Assembly: GCA_001655205.1 (NCBI GenBank)
Contig: LPNZ01008239.1
Location: 1-64,000 of the forward strand
From: Lenisia limosa
Taxonomy: Eukaryota > Breviatea
Reading direction: 5' to 3'
Length of the DNA stretch: 64,000 nucleotides
The notes beneath the pieces were generated by a model that was given only the letters and a program-made list of their open reading frames with translations, made no database searches and was not told the DNA's origin. A program made the position numbers and the translations under genes. Positions 12,501-24,300 of this stretch are shown in pieces (positions within the stretch are counted from its first letter, which is position 1; each line of letters starts with the position of its first letter).

Positions 12501-14618
12501 CGAGGTGGAGTGTCACCGGGCGGAAGAACGCTTGTTTGCCCTGCTTGCTACTCACTAAAAGCCGCAACAGACGGTTTCGGCTATACACCGAACAATCTAT
12601 AATCGTTGTCTGCCTTCCTAGGGGGGGGGGGGGTTGGNNNNNNNNNNNNNNNNNNNNNNNNNCGTCAATGACAAGAAGCGCTTTCAGTTCACGCTCTGTT
12701 GGCATGGGCATGTCGGACACCTTGCCAAAATACAGGGGAACATCAGTCAATGCGTTGCTATCGGTTTGTCCAATATTAGTGACACGAACAAGAACGGAAC
12801 TTTCTAAATAGATCACTGCCATGCTCTTGGCTTTGTAGATTTGGTCTTATTACTTCCTAAATAAACCAAAATAAACCCTCATTAAAAGTGGCTCACCAGA
12901 GTTTGACGCCAATGGCACTGAGAGGCCATGTCCATGGGCGGTTTCTTTGGTTCCTGGCACCCTCTCACTCTCAAACACCACCCTGCATTTTGAGTAGCTG
13001 GCTAAATAAGGGTACCCTCTTTATAGCTATGCTGGGGAGGCAAGCTATGTATTGTAAGGCATATGATTGGGTGAATTGATATTATACTATAAATAAACCC
13101 ATAGATGCCCACTTGGACAAGTCGCTGGTCCGAGTTGAGAGTTTAGCAGCCAGCATTATACGGTCAGTGAGAAGGGTGACAAACACACCCGTATCGCCAT
13201 TAGAGAGAAACTGGAAACATGGAAACCTGAATGAATAAGGCTTTTAATTGTACTGAACAGTTTCGCCACCCGTAATAGTTATCAAAATACGAATGGATAA
13301 GATCTGAACAGACAAGGAGGAAAAGCAGTGCAAAGACTATTTACCTGATGATCAGATGCTGCGAGAACTTTGTGTTTGTGGAACTATCGAGAACGCTGAT
13401 GTGACCTGCAGGCCTGACGGGTGAAACACATATGAAAAACACACACCAAGGTTACAATGCATTACAAAATACCTACACAATAATTCGCCAAGTGCTGTAA
13501 ATGACTCGTAAAATATACGACAAAACACACTGTGTAACCTAAAAATTGTCAAGGAAAGTCAATATAAGAAGAAGGTCAGAAAGAGATAACAACACAAGAG
13601 GGTGATTTTTCACATATGATAAGATATGTAAACAAACCTCATTATCGGATACATGGTTCGGATTTAAGTCCCGAAGATACTCCACATCAAAGTAAAGACA
13701 ACATGGGGTACCCTCCCGAAGAAGCTAAGAAATAAAGGATGCGATGATAGTGACATCTGACTCCACCTCACCTCATAATAAACACGTTTCGCAGGAGAGA
13801 GTGTCTATGACCATGAGCAAAACAATTTGACTTCAAAAAACCCCTCACTAACCTGGTACTGCTTCCAGAATTCGGGTAGAGTCGTGACGACATACTTCCT
13901 TGTACCCCCAGGTTTACTATCCTAATTATTGGAAGTTAAGTCCATGATAGTAGTAGATCCAACAATAAAGAGCTTCAATGCGGTTAATTTTGAGGAGGAG
14001 GAAAGGCATCAGGCAGCCCACAAACCGATGGGATCTGAGACAGTTGGAAAGAGGAGAGATGTGGTTCAAACGCCAGCACAACTTGTCCGTCTGAATTCAA
14101 CCTGATGGGTTACTCCCCAACAATGAATGTTACTATCAAGTATAGAAATTGTCTTAAGCTGAACCCACTTATCAAGTCGCTCAAAAGCCGATTTCTGCCG
14201 GCCGAAGACATTCCAAAGAGGCACTGGAGACTGCTTAATAAAGACCGGAGTAATACTTGTACCAAATCAATGTTCAAACATATGCCAAATACCAAAACAT
14301 GGTTGTGTTGCAAACCTCTTGTGTTTGCTGTGAACCTGACAAGTCATTCTAAAGATATGAGGTGTGAGGAATCTTGATCACGAATATGTGCCTTGTGGCA
14401 ATCATGCATTGTTAAATCCATTTGAACTTACCCTCTGTTGGAGTAATTGAGCTTTTTCTTTCAGCTTCTTTGTGACAGGCGACGTTTTTGGGTAAAACCT
14501 ACCAAGGTGAACCAACGGAAAAAAAATAAGAAATATTCCCCAAAAAATGCAATGAAATTCCAACCCACGAGGCAGTTTTCACCAGTGGAACTTCGTTCTT
14601 CTTCATTGCGCCTTCCAT
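9505..14618 (-). CDS. PRIMPOL: Primase-polymerase PrimPol (archaeo-eukaryotic primase superfamily)
   Basis: PrimPol reprimes DNA synthesis past lesions in nucleus and mitochondria. The chosen start is the ATG at 14618 (MEGAMKKNEVPL), followed by KTSPVTKKLKEKAQLLQQR. The catalytic core is visible in order: TRKYVVTTLPEFWKQYQ (about 13855-13915), the metal-binding DxE block TPCCLYFDVEY (about 13680-13720), the SxH block LDSSTNTKFSQHLI (about 13345-13400), and SVYSRNRLLRL (about 12560-12610). The C-terminal zinc-binding module is RYCLNVGRNHK followed by CWQKCFDPDC (about 9575-9725), the Cys-His-Cys-Cys signature of PrimPol, and the stop is TAG at 9505-9507. Between the HK and the WVADL block lies an open in-frame stretch longer than in animal PrimPol, possibly an unspliced short intron or a loop. 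Exons near 11830-12380 are diverged. The introns carry a minisatellite, a MITE and three gaps. Confidence 0.93.
9873..10010. repeat. Minisatellite, three 44-bp units
   Basis: Three near-identical 44-bp units start at 9873, 9917 and 9961, each beginning TGTCAAATGAGCATGTCCGT, with a partial fourth from 10005. Differences are confined to an AG/GT change and to G-run length. The array sits in the PrimPol intron between the exon ending NAVVS (splice donor GTGAGC at about 10088) and the zinc-module exon. Confidence 0.95.
10361..10610. repeat. Degenerate ATATGATA/TACTATA intronic repeat
   Basis: A long intronic stretch composed of short, partly self-complementary words (ATATGATA, TACTATA, ATATCATA). 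The same vocabulary recurs in introns throughout the window (for example 11320-11400, 15740-15860, 17460-17530, 30190-30240, 31455-31540, 37330-37400). It lies in the largest PrimPol intron. Confidence 0.8.
10872..10970. mobile_element. hAT-type MITE, copy A
   Basis: A 99-bp element with perfect 13-bp terminal inverted repeats: AGGGCTTCCCTAC at 10874-10886 and its exact reverse complement at 10958-10970. The outermost bases give CAGGG, typical of hAT termini. It is flanked by an imperfect 8-bp duplication, ACATAAAA (10864-10871) and ACATATAA (10971-10978). The interior shares TTTATCGAGAAATTCAGTCT with copy B. It has no coding capacity and sits in a PrimPol intron. Confidence 0.85.
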
Positions 14619-14827
14619 TCTACGTAATCATCCATAGCATGTTCCCCCTTAGAATGATAAATGATAGAAGAGGGCGAAGTGTATCATGCTGTGGCTGTGG
14701 ACATAGAGAACTTCTCTGACTCCTTCTGATTCCTGGAATTTCCTTGCGGGGTCAAGTCAGGGTGAGGTGGGGCTCAGGGTATAAATATAAACGTTTATTC
14801 TATCAGATGTCAGTTTTTGGTGTGTTG

Positions 14828-14892
14828 GTGCTCCTTGGTCTGCTTGGTTGGAGGGGGGTGGTGCTCCTTGGTCTGCTTGGTTGGAGGGGGGG
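14828..14892. repeat. 33-bp tandem duplication with G runs
   Basis: Two copies of a 33-bp unit starting GTGCTCCTTGGTCTGCTTGG at 14828 and 14861, each ending in a run of six to eight Gs. It lies just upstream of PrimPol in the divergent promoter region. Confidence 0.9.
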
Positions 14893-15064
14893 GTTGGTTG
14901 AGGGCAGTCAGGTGTTGGCACAGGAGGATGGATTTTACTGACTGTTCAGACGGCCTGATGGTTATGGCTTGGCTACGGCGCTATGGCGCTATGGCTAAGC
15001 TACTAAGCTACTGACGCCACCTTGCGCGCCACTGTTTTTGGCACGGGGGTTGTAGTAGAGTATA

Positions 15065-15085
15065 GGATATTACTACCCCATGGTT
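15065..15085 (+). promoter_or_regulatory. Candidate promoter element (TACTACCCCATGG), YgbA_NO side
   Basis: The sequence GGATATTAC directly followed by TACCCCATGGTT recurs, with a 9-bp insertion, at 44441-44470 upstream of LIS1. A partial second copy (TTTCTACTACCCCATTG) lies 40 bp downstream at 15111-15127. Both places are divergent promoter regions. Function is inferred only from recurrence and location. Confidence 0.35.
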
Positions 15086-15646
15086 TTTGATGTTTGCTAA
15101 ATAGTAATATATTTCTACTACCCCATTGCTCAGGTTTGCTTGCGCGCTCGTTTTCATTGTTGACGTTTGTTTGTGGTGCTCATTTTGTGCTGACAGAAGA
15201 GGCGAAGAAGCACTCATAAGTCAGAAGAAAGAAAGTTTGCTGGGTTTTGGGGTGGGCCCAAACCCGCTATCGCTAAAGGGGTAGAAATATATGATATAAG
15301 CAAGAGAGCAATAGTAGTTTATTCAGATTCTCCGCCCAAACCTAGGGATAAACTTGTGTATATTTATAACCCTTGCCCAAATATACTCTATATATATAAT
15401 ATTATATAGCTTGGTTCTTGGATTGGTGTCAGGTATGCTGTAATAATCCTTGTGTAGGGCACCAAAGGTGGCAAGGAGTGTGGCAGGAGTGGCAGACAGG
15501 ATAAGGTATGTAGTTCCAAAAAAGGAAATTTGTGAAATGATTTGGACATATATTACATGCTGTTTCTCTCTATGACAAATGATTAGGGATAATAACAGGA
15601 TTTTTCTTTGGATTCTTGATGTTAATCAGGTGAGATCGTTTCTATC

Positions 15647-18091
15647 ATGCTGAATCGGCTACAGCCTCTCTTTAGGACTGTGAACACAACCATCTTTTTT
15701 GGTCAGTGGTTATTAATATTTCAACAAGACACGGGATATGTATATGATATACTATATTATATGATATGTATATATACATGTATATGATATGTATCTGATA
15801 TATAATATATGATATCATTTATATGATGTTTAATATAATATACGATATTGATATATTTAAAAAATATATTCATATTCTAATGAAACTTCATCTATCTTCA
15901 ACTTGATTGATAGGAGGACTTCTCAACGTACCTCCCCACTAGGTTCATATTGTGTCAGAGCTTTCGCTGCCTTAAGTTGCCAGCAGTATTTGAGACATCT
16001 TCCTTACACTTTCTCAGGTAAGAATGGTGCAAATTACACCCTTGATGACAACATATCATATAATACATAATACATATAATACTTGTAATATTATGTACTA
16101 TATTTTCTGAAATCACATTAGTGCGTTATCGCAATTAATCCAGCCCTGTGTTATCCTGCAGAGAGTGAGGTGACGTCCCTCTGCGAGGGAGGCCGCAACA
16201 AGGACTTCTCACTGCCGCCACTAGAGAATCTCTCGACCCAGCCATGGCACCACCAGTTGTCCGAGGAATTCAAGCGATGTGACCTTTCATCAAGAGACCA
16301 AGGTACCAGGGCAACATTTTAGATTGATTTAAAGTCCCTTGAATAAGAAATCTGCTTTTATATTGGATAATATTCTATCAAATCATGTTAATCAGAAATA
16401 AACCTAGGGGAATAAGCACATAATACTGCGTTAGAAAATGGGAGTACGAAGAAATAGCCGCCAACCCAGCCAAAAGAATGAACTGAACTTTAGAATTCTA
16501 CCCTGTTTTTATCTAAAGGAACTCTTTTTTTTGCCTTCCACCCCATATAGTAAATATAAAGTTTGCATAACCCATGAATTCAGCACTTTTTGTTTTCTCC
16601 AACATATTTAGGGGCAATTGTAGCTCTGTTCCCGTCTTTACTCTTACAAAACGGTGCAATGCACGCGAAGGCAAAAATTGACCAACTACGTTCGACTACT
16701 TGCTGGGAACCAGATAAGGTTGAAGGGCTCAAGTTTCCATTGTCTTGTTGATAATTATTCTAACTTATTAGATTCACAACGCCATTGTGTCGGAACCTGG
16801 ATTACTGGTTCCGAATGGCCACATTTCAACACTCCAAGACCAACTCAGTGAGGATAAATCCGCTGCTCGTCAAAAAATGGAGTTGCCTGCCCTTATTGCG
16901 TTTAAGGTGAGATTTATGTTGTTTTTACCCTTTCTCTTTTTCTTGTTCCAAGCTTTTTTGTTCTTTTGTTTTTCCTCGAAGATAAAAATGAAATCTATCA
17001 AAATATATTTGAGACGTGGAAATTATGTTATTGAAGGGCATCATTACCTTAATGATTCAGGGAAACGGTAACTCTCCTCGGTTGACTTGGAACAAGCAAA
17101 AAACTGGTCAACTAAAGGTATCAAGCAGTTTTCAAGTAATATCCCAGTACATTTCTAACCATATAGTATATATATACTAGATATGATTTAGCTATAATAT
17201 GATAAGTACTAGTAAAGATCATATGGGATCTCAATTATGAAGGTGCTTGAAGAGTTCTTTCCGACCTTTTGTGACCATCATCATACTGGTATGTTAAGGG
17301 GGGGGGGGTCTTTTCTTGTCGTTCACAAATATTTACTCTCTTAGACCAGAAGAGAGCTCCTCTTGTGTCCCCTCTTTCTGACAAAAAGATGAAGAAAGAG
17401 GTTAGAAGCGTTTTGCTTTGATTTTTTACTTCTTGTTGCTATTTTCCTCTATTTTTTATTTGATATGTATGTAATATAGTAGTATATCATGTAATAGATA
17501 TCATATGATAGCATATGATATCTATCATACAGTAGTATTGATTTTTCCTTCAGCGGCTTCTTTGTGAAGACTGTCAAGAGCTATTTGATTACGCATCGGG
17601 TCAACTCGCAGCATGCAAAATGAAGCCTAAACCGTGGGGAGCTTAAACAACACATGGTATTGAACATGTTCTGGGCTTCTGGTTTATTGAATTTGCTCAG
17701 TTATCTAGGATTTTGTGAGGAGCTGTATTGCGACATACTATATCATCTACTATAATATGCATATTAGTATTTTTCATAATAGTAAATATGTCATAATACT
17801 ATTGAATATCATATCAAATAATTGAAATGGCGTAGTATGATAATCGAATACCGCATTCTTAACATGATATCACCAAATCCAGGTCCTGTAAATTCTGCCC
17901 AGACCATTGCTTTGACGAAGCTCATCGACAAAGAATGAAAGAGGTCGGAGGCGCATTTATCTGATATCCTAATCCCATTTTGGCTTTCCTCTGGACCCTT
18001 GTTCTCAAATATGCAGGTCATGAAGTGGACAGGAATGCACTTTGTCCGCAAGGGGCGTCTTGATTGGTGCCTAAAATATTTCATGGGGTGA
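15647..18091 (+). CDS. Mitochondrial-type protein with C-terminal YgbA_NO (nitrous oxide-stimulated promoter family) domain
   Basis: Eleven exons splice in perfect phase to a 295-residue ORF: 15647-15701, 15943-16017, 16162-16302, 16612-16718, 16772-16906, 17061-17117, 17243-17288, 17345-17400, 17554-17633, 17883-17943, 18017-18091. The N-terminus (MLNRLQPLFRTVNTTIFFG, then more Arg, Ser and Ala and no acidic residue for about 40 residues) looks like a mitochondrial presequence. The middle, about 130 residues, is unrecognised. The last 105 residues carry the YgbA_NO signature: FCDHHH, LLCEDCQELFDYASGQLAAC, KPSCKFCPDHC and MKEVMKWTG. Bacterial YgbA is small, NO-responsive (NsrR-controlled in E. 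coli) and linked to recovery from nitrosative stress; its chemistry is not known to me. The conserved Cys/His set suggests metal binding (inference). A short insertion after HHH separates it from bacterial forms. An upstream ATG in an unseen 5' exon cannot be excluded. Confidence 0.88.
15735..15875. repeat. Degenerate ATATGATA repeat in intron 1 of the YgbA_NO gene
   Basis: Intron 1 (15702-15942) is largely ATATGATATACTATATTATATGAT-like sequence with many overlapping inverted repeats. Introns later in this gene (about 17160-17220, 17460-17530, 17740-17830) carry the same material. Confidence 0.75.
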
Positions 18092-18340
18092 GGCTTTTTC
18101 TCTTTTTGACATTTTTTTCTCTTCTCTGAACGTTTTTTGGCCTTTTTCTTATTTATTATTATGTTTTCCCCAGGAGTATTTGCGATCAGAACATCTCCCC
18201 CCCCCCTCCTTTCTACTCAACTAAAAGAGAACAGGTATTAGAATTCAACTGTAGACAAGATGTGGCTGGTATTATAAACAGAACGCTAATCGCCATTCTT
18301 GACATCTCAGACTTGGATAAACAAGGATACATAAAAAATT

Positions 18341-21300
18341 TTATTGGGGAACAACGTTATCCTCCCAATACCACTCTTCAAGATTAGCCACTGCCATTCT
18401 GGTTGTAGCGTCACGGAGTTCTTTGGTCCTTCCAATTGGGGGCGTGCAGTATTCAGCCTGCAGCGACCTGTTTTCGTTAGTACTAATCAAGCAAGAAAAA
18501 ACGGTTGGTGTCAGTTACAATCTTGCCACAAACCGAACAGCCTGGTTAGCAATACGGCAAGTGGAAGTGATAAGGGCAGGGGCGGCGGAAGGATGGAGAA
18601 GACAGTGACCGGAAATGGGCCCGACCGGCGGAACCTAAAATATCAATGTTGACAACTGCCAATATCAAGGATAGAAATGTCACAGAGAGCATAGAAAGTC
18701 GTAAAAACATCAGAACGTACCCTTGGTTTTGTATGCAGGCATGTGGGCAGTACGTGATTTGCTCGGGTTACAACAATGTGCGCGTCGTTGAACTGAAACA
18801 TAACGTAACGGTCTAAGGGGATACTGAACATGATAATGGCTAATGATCAAAGTTCCCCCTCACCTGAGAAGTGATAGTGGTTGGTCTATAAGCCTCATGG
18901 TGCTCACTGTAGATGATGTGCGCAATATCGTTACCAACATGCCGCTTCTACAACACATGAGAACTGGAGATTATGCGTTAGGATTAACCAGAGAAGAGAA
19001 TATGCGTACCTTGGAGATTTGCTGGGGGTCGGAGAGACTAGTTGGCATAGACGTGACAATGTGGAACATTGTCTCTTGTTGTCCGGCAGCATGGTAGTGT
19101 GAGAGACGACCTGTCCAATCAGGATGAAAAGATGCGCCAGAAAGAAATCTCATAAAATGCTGTGGACAAGATGTTGATTCATATTTTCAGAGAAGCCGCC
19201 GCCATCATACCAGTACTCAACTGCTGCTTGTCCAAGCCGCCAAGGAAACCTGTATGTCGACCCACGTCCACAGGCCAACCCAAACTGTCCATGAATTCAC
19301 TGAAAGGTCAGATGCATCTTACAAATGTTGACATCCCCCCCCCCCCCCCNNNNNNNNNNNNNNNNNNNNNNNNNNNNNNNNNNNNNNNNNNNNNNNNNNN
19401 NNNNNNNNNNNNNNNNNNNNNNNNNNNNNNNNNNNNNNNNNNNNNNNNNNNNNNNNGGCGGCCTTGACTGGTGTGCGCGAGAATATCTGGAATATTAAAA
19501 AAGGAATAGAGCCATAGTAGAACGTGAAAAAAGAAACCCCCAACCCTTAGAAAAGACAGCAAGTAGAAAACCATTCCGGCAGACCTTGTCGAGATCTTTC
19601 CAGCGTCTCCACGCCCGAAGAGTGTTCGAGATACCGGCGTAGGCCTCGCCACTGCGGCGTCCGGTTGACGACTGTTTCAGCTCAGCAATGGTTCTTGGGG
19701 CCGTGCGTGAGTTCGGCGCTATCGATACTCTGAAGAGGTGAGGTATATGCGCCAGGTTCGGTTTTGTTTTTTGATCGCATATTACTACCATTTGTAACTC
19801 GTTTGAGTGATAAATAAAACATTGATTACACCGCAAAAAACCACTTTCGAAATAGAGAGAGGATTTTAAGCAATACATCAACCCACGAGATTCCCTTCGG
19901 CATTGGCACTGTTGGAATGCCAGAGTCAGAAATCGAGCCTTGGAATACCTAAAGTGTCAAATGAGGCTTTTCTCATGCGACATTGAACAACAATTCACGG
20001 TAGTGGAAATAAATAAAAACACTTCAACAGTAGAAAAAGAGAACATTCTTAAACAGTAGAAAAAGAGAACAGGCCCTCCAAAAGAGCAGCCCAATAATGA
20101 AGGACATACCTGGGGGGCAACTCTGAGGTAATGCAACAGTGGTGAAAGGGACTGGGGTTTTGAGGGGTTCACAAGAGGCGCAGGGCAGTGGGGGATACAG
20201 TCTCCTTCGTTCATTTCCTGGTTCGTGAATCACTTTGATTCAAAATGGACTCCAACAGTACAAATAGAAAAACACCCAATGTTTCGGAGCTGGGTAAGAT
20301 ATGGACTAACAGCCCATAAGAAAACAATACATCATGCTTTCTCACAACCTTCGGGCCTTGACAGTGACATGTTCGATCCCAACAAACCACGGTGCTCATG
20401 TCGATGGTAATCTCGCCATGGTGGGGGTTGATGATGCGCTGTGGAGGCTGGAAAATGGCTTCTGGCAACTTTCCTGTCATTCTCTGGATAGTGGTGAATA
20501 CCCTATAAGGAGATATATTGGAAACACAAAGATATGACCCCCCCCCCCCCNNNNNNNNNNNNNNNNNNNNNNNNNNNNNNNNNNNNNNNNNNNNNNNNNN
20601 NNNNNNNNNNNNNNNNNNNNNNNNNNNNNNGAATGTGAAAAGAGAATGGCTAAAAGTCTCAACATTTGTACACACCTATCTTCGTCATCAGCGCCGCGGC
20701 CGTACGCCACTGGCTTCTTCTCGTCAACAACCTGGGACCATAACAATAACTTTTGGCAAAGAGCTGTAGCGACTGTCTCAGGTTGGGTGAAATTTTCACT
20801 CTCCAAGCAAACCGTTTCTTCGGGGCAGGTATCAACAAAACCGTCCTTGTTGACCCAGGTGAATTGGCACTCGATCGACTCACTTAAACTGTCGTCTCCA
20901 TCTTCCAAACTCATGGTCTGGAAGGTTAACGGAACACTGTTAAAAGACGCGGCAAAAGAGTACGCAAGTAAAGCCTAGTTCAAGAGCTTCAGACCTGCAT
21001 GGCCTCAAGCCCATCAAGTTCAGTGGTGGATCCTCGGCGCATTGGGCTGGTGTCACGGACAAGCTTCGGTGTTGACGGCAGACATGACTCAATTTCAGCC
21101 TTCAATGTCACGATAATAATATACTATATATATATTCGGAAGTTATCAAAGCTTTCGATCGTGACATAAAGAAAAACAAGATCTCAAAGCTTTCGATAGC
21201 GTGACATACCGTTTTGAACTCGATTCTACTGAGGCCGCTTGAGCCTCTGCAGTCGACTGTCCAAGACTGGCTGAAGGGCGGGATCAGGTGTGACGGCGGC

Positions 21301-24300
21301 GTAGTGTCTGTGCGGTCAGCAATATGATAGCCTTGTAAGTATTTCTCAACTCCCCCGTCCCCTCAACCCAGCTACACCGCCCCTTTCACCCACCATGGTC
21401 CACACCACCCCTTTCCAGGCATCGCACAATGACACTGTGACTGCCTCGATAGCTGAAAAGTGAAAAGCGTGATGAAGGGAACAAAAGAAGTGAAAGTTGT
21501 GAAGAAGAAGCAGGGGGAACGAGACAATAAGAAGCAAGGGGAAGGAACAGACCTGAGCTGGACCGCCGGCTGGTCTGTGTCGGCGGCACCGGCCGGGAGA
21601 TGTGGGTTCTCCGGTCCTGTGAACGTCAGAAATGGTGCATTTTATGGATAGAGTGTCTAGTATCAGTTTTTTCAATCAGTGCCATCAATATGACCTGGTA
21701 CGCATAGCTCACCAGCAAGAGCAGGATTGGGCCAGTGATGGAGCATGAACGTGTTGAGGGTGTGTCGCGCAAGAGCCGCGGTGTTGTCTTGTCTACCCCG
21801 TCAATAAAGAGTATACTGTCACTATTCATAACCTGGAACTCCTTATCTAAACCATGCCCTCCCTCAACAGCCTAACTTGCCGCCCACCCTGCTTCAGCAA
21901 TGCCAACAAGAACTTTGAGGATGGTGTCGACAGCAACTACTTGCCCCTAAACTGTCATTCATTGCATTGTACCTCTATCATCTCTTGTGTTGGAAGAGGA
22001 AGCCTACCATTCTCCATTGCTGCCACGCCTCAATGATAGTTAACGCGAATTGAGGAGAGGAAGCTTGTTCCGCGGCATGTGCTAACCCGGTGCAAGCCGT
22101 TTCTAGGGGGGGGGGGGGGNNNNNNNNNNNNNNNNNNNNNNNNNNNNNNNNNNNNNNNNNNNNNNNNNNNNNNNNNNNNNNNNNNNNNNNNNNNNNNNNN
22201 NNNNNNNNNNNNNNNNNNNNNNNNNNNNNNNNNNNNNNNNNNNNNNNNNNNNNNNNNNNNNNNNNNNNNNNNNNNNNNNNNTCATTTGGCATACCTTTGA
22301 TTTGCTTGGTTTCCTCGAGAGCAGCGCCGGACCTGAACGTTTCACCACCCTTCGTGATCCACTGTGCGTATAGAGTCGAGAACACTGTGCCAGCCTGAGA
22401 GGTGACTAGCCAACAACACATCATAACATCATATTCGTAACTGGCCGAATTTATCATCAACCAAGTTTAACCGATTTTGTACCCGGGCACCGTTGAAAGG
22501 CATTCGACCGCTGCCTGAGCTATGCGCGCGGCAGGCTCCAACGACGCCGCAGTTAGTGCATCCAGACTGGGGGGGGGGGGANNNNNNNNNNNNNNNNNNN
22601 NNNNNNNNNNNNNNNNNNNNNNNNNNNNNNNNNNNNNNNNNNNNNNNNNNNNNNNNNNNNNNNNNNNNNNNNNNNNNTTGTCTTTTTGGAAATCAATTGA
22701 AACTCCAAGGCCTACCACAGAGAGCAGTTAGTTGAGATGTCATTAGTGGCAATGAGCGTGGCAAAACACCTGCCAATAGCGTAGAGTGCTTGCAGTCTGC
22801 AGAATAATACGAAGGAAAGGGAGGTGAGGGCAAAGTGCATTCAAAGAGAGAAGGGGCGTGGAGCGAGGAAGGTAAAAAGAGTCACAGAAGAATAATCAGA
22901 ATCACAGTCAAAATAAGGGGGGATATTCGGCATGAGAAAGACTCAGCAGATATTCGGCCTGAGAAAGACTAGGAGATATACGGCCTGAGAAAGACTCACC
23001 TTGTTGGCTCATCGACTGACGAGTTAGTCACCACACCTCGAAGGCAAGTCAGACACTGGTTGATGGCGTTGTCTCGTGGGATGCCTTAACGGTCAAAATT
23101 ATAACAAGAGGAAGTAGCAAGCAAGAGGAATAAACTATTAGGTAAAAAAAAAAAAGTGTATCTACCTCAAGTATAGAAGAAAGCAAATAGTACATAATTC
23201 AAGGCTCCATTTCTGTCTAAAAAAAAAGTCACACCATTTGGGTTGCCCATGTCAGTTAGTCGGTCAATTTCGTGGCATCCAAGCCAGTCCAGAGCTGCAC
23301 CCTGGGGGGTTATACCACCATCAATGTCAACAACACAAAAACAGGGGAGGTACAAACAGTGAATTCGGTGGCGGCCTGGAGGTCTTTGGAGCCGGTCCCA
23401 GGTCGCGACAAACGAATAGCCAATCTGGGGCTGTCAAAAAATGCTCATGTGAAGAGTGTAAAGCCCAAAGAATGCTTATGTGAAGAGTGCCAAGACCGCT
23501 CACCTGAGAGCGTTCAGGAAGGTTAGCGACACGCCTTCCAAAGGCATAAGTGTCAATTTGGAGAGGGACTGCAGACACGTACGAGGATGGACATCTCGCT
23601 CTAGACAGTTGAACCAAAGGAACTGCTACATTCAGTTGATTGCTGTTTTGGGAGGATACATGGGCAAAACGGAGAAATCTAGTAATATGATATGTTACAT
23701 TTATTTTTATTATCTTCTTCAGGACGCAAAAGCCCACGGATAAGATGGTTGATCCAAAGCCTACGAATAAGATGGTTGATGGATAAGAGGCATAGGTCAC
23801 GAAGGGCTGGAGGGATGATGTCGCGTGGAAGGGACATCACCAGAGAGACAACAACGTCGACAGCCTAAGCTTAGGTCACCCATTTATAAAGATTAGCTTC
23901 ACTCCGAGCTCAAAAAGGCCAGTCAAATAGTGATGATTTGATTAGCCCTTTATCAATTGGCATTTGAGCTTCACTTCGGTTCAAAAAAGAACGGTACAAT
24001 ATCGATAGTTTTCGAGAATTTATCGAGAAATTCAGTCTATTTTTGAACCGAAGTGAAGCCCTAATTGGCACTAATTGTGTAACCACTGAAAATCCGCACT
24101 CGTAAAGAAGCCTACCGTTTCCAGAAGGGGAGAGTTGCTCAGGCACGCAGCCACTGCCCATCCTACATCGTCATAATGCGACTTCATTTGAAAGGCTCTG
24201 TTACAAAGGCACATTGAAAAAAATAATGTGTATACTGTTTTTAGTCTGAATAATTATTCCTGCCCCTATGATATGCCTGTACCCTCTAGAAAGATATTAG

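Larger units (their letters stand above)
14619..15646. other. Divergent intergenic region, PrimPol / YgbA_NO gene
   Basis: About 1 kb between two divergent start codons. It contains a 33-bp tandem duplication with G runs (14828-14892), a short-period stretch rich in CTATGGCG/AAGCTACT (about 14960-15015), and two TACTACCCCAT motifs (15065-15085 and 15111-15127). The right part may hold untranslated exons of the + gene; GT-AG pairs are present but I could not define them. Confidence 0.5.

Noticed and set aside
14744-15014. + strand ORFs rich in Gly/Leu/Val/Cys repeats (LLGLLGWRGVV)
   Set aside because: They are translations of a 33-bp G-rich tandem duplication, open in several frames, with no other coding sign.
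17554-17645. Apparent gene end at KPKPWGA followed by TAA
   Set aside because: A GTGGGG donor inside the codon joins in phase to the exon at 17883 encoding the expected CKFCPDHC motif, so the TAA is intronic.
18423-19100. + strand ORFs over the RalGAP-like C-terminus
   Set aside because: They are antisense shadows of the minus-strand GAP domain exons (KRHVGNDIAHII, QFNDAHIVV).
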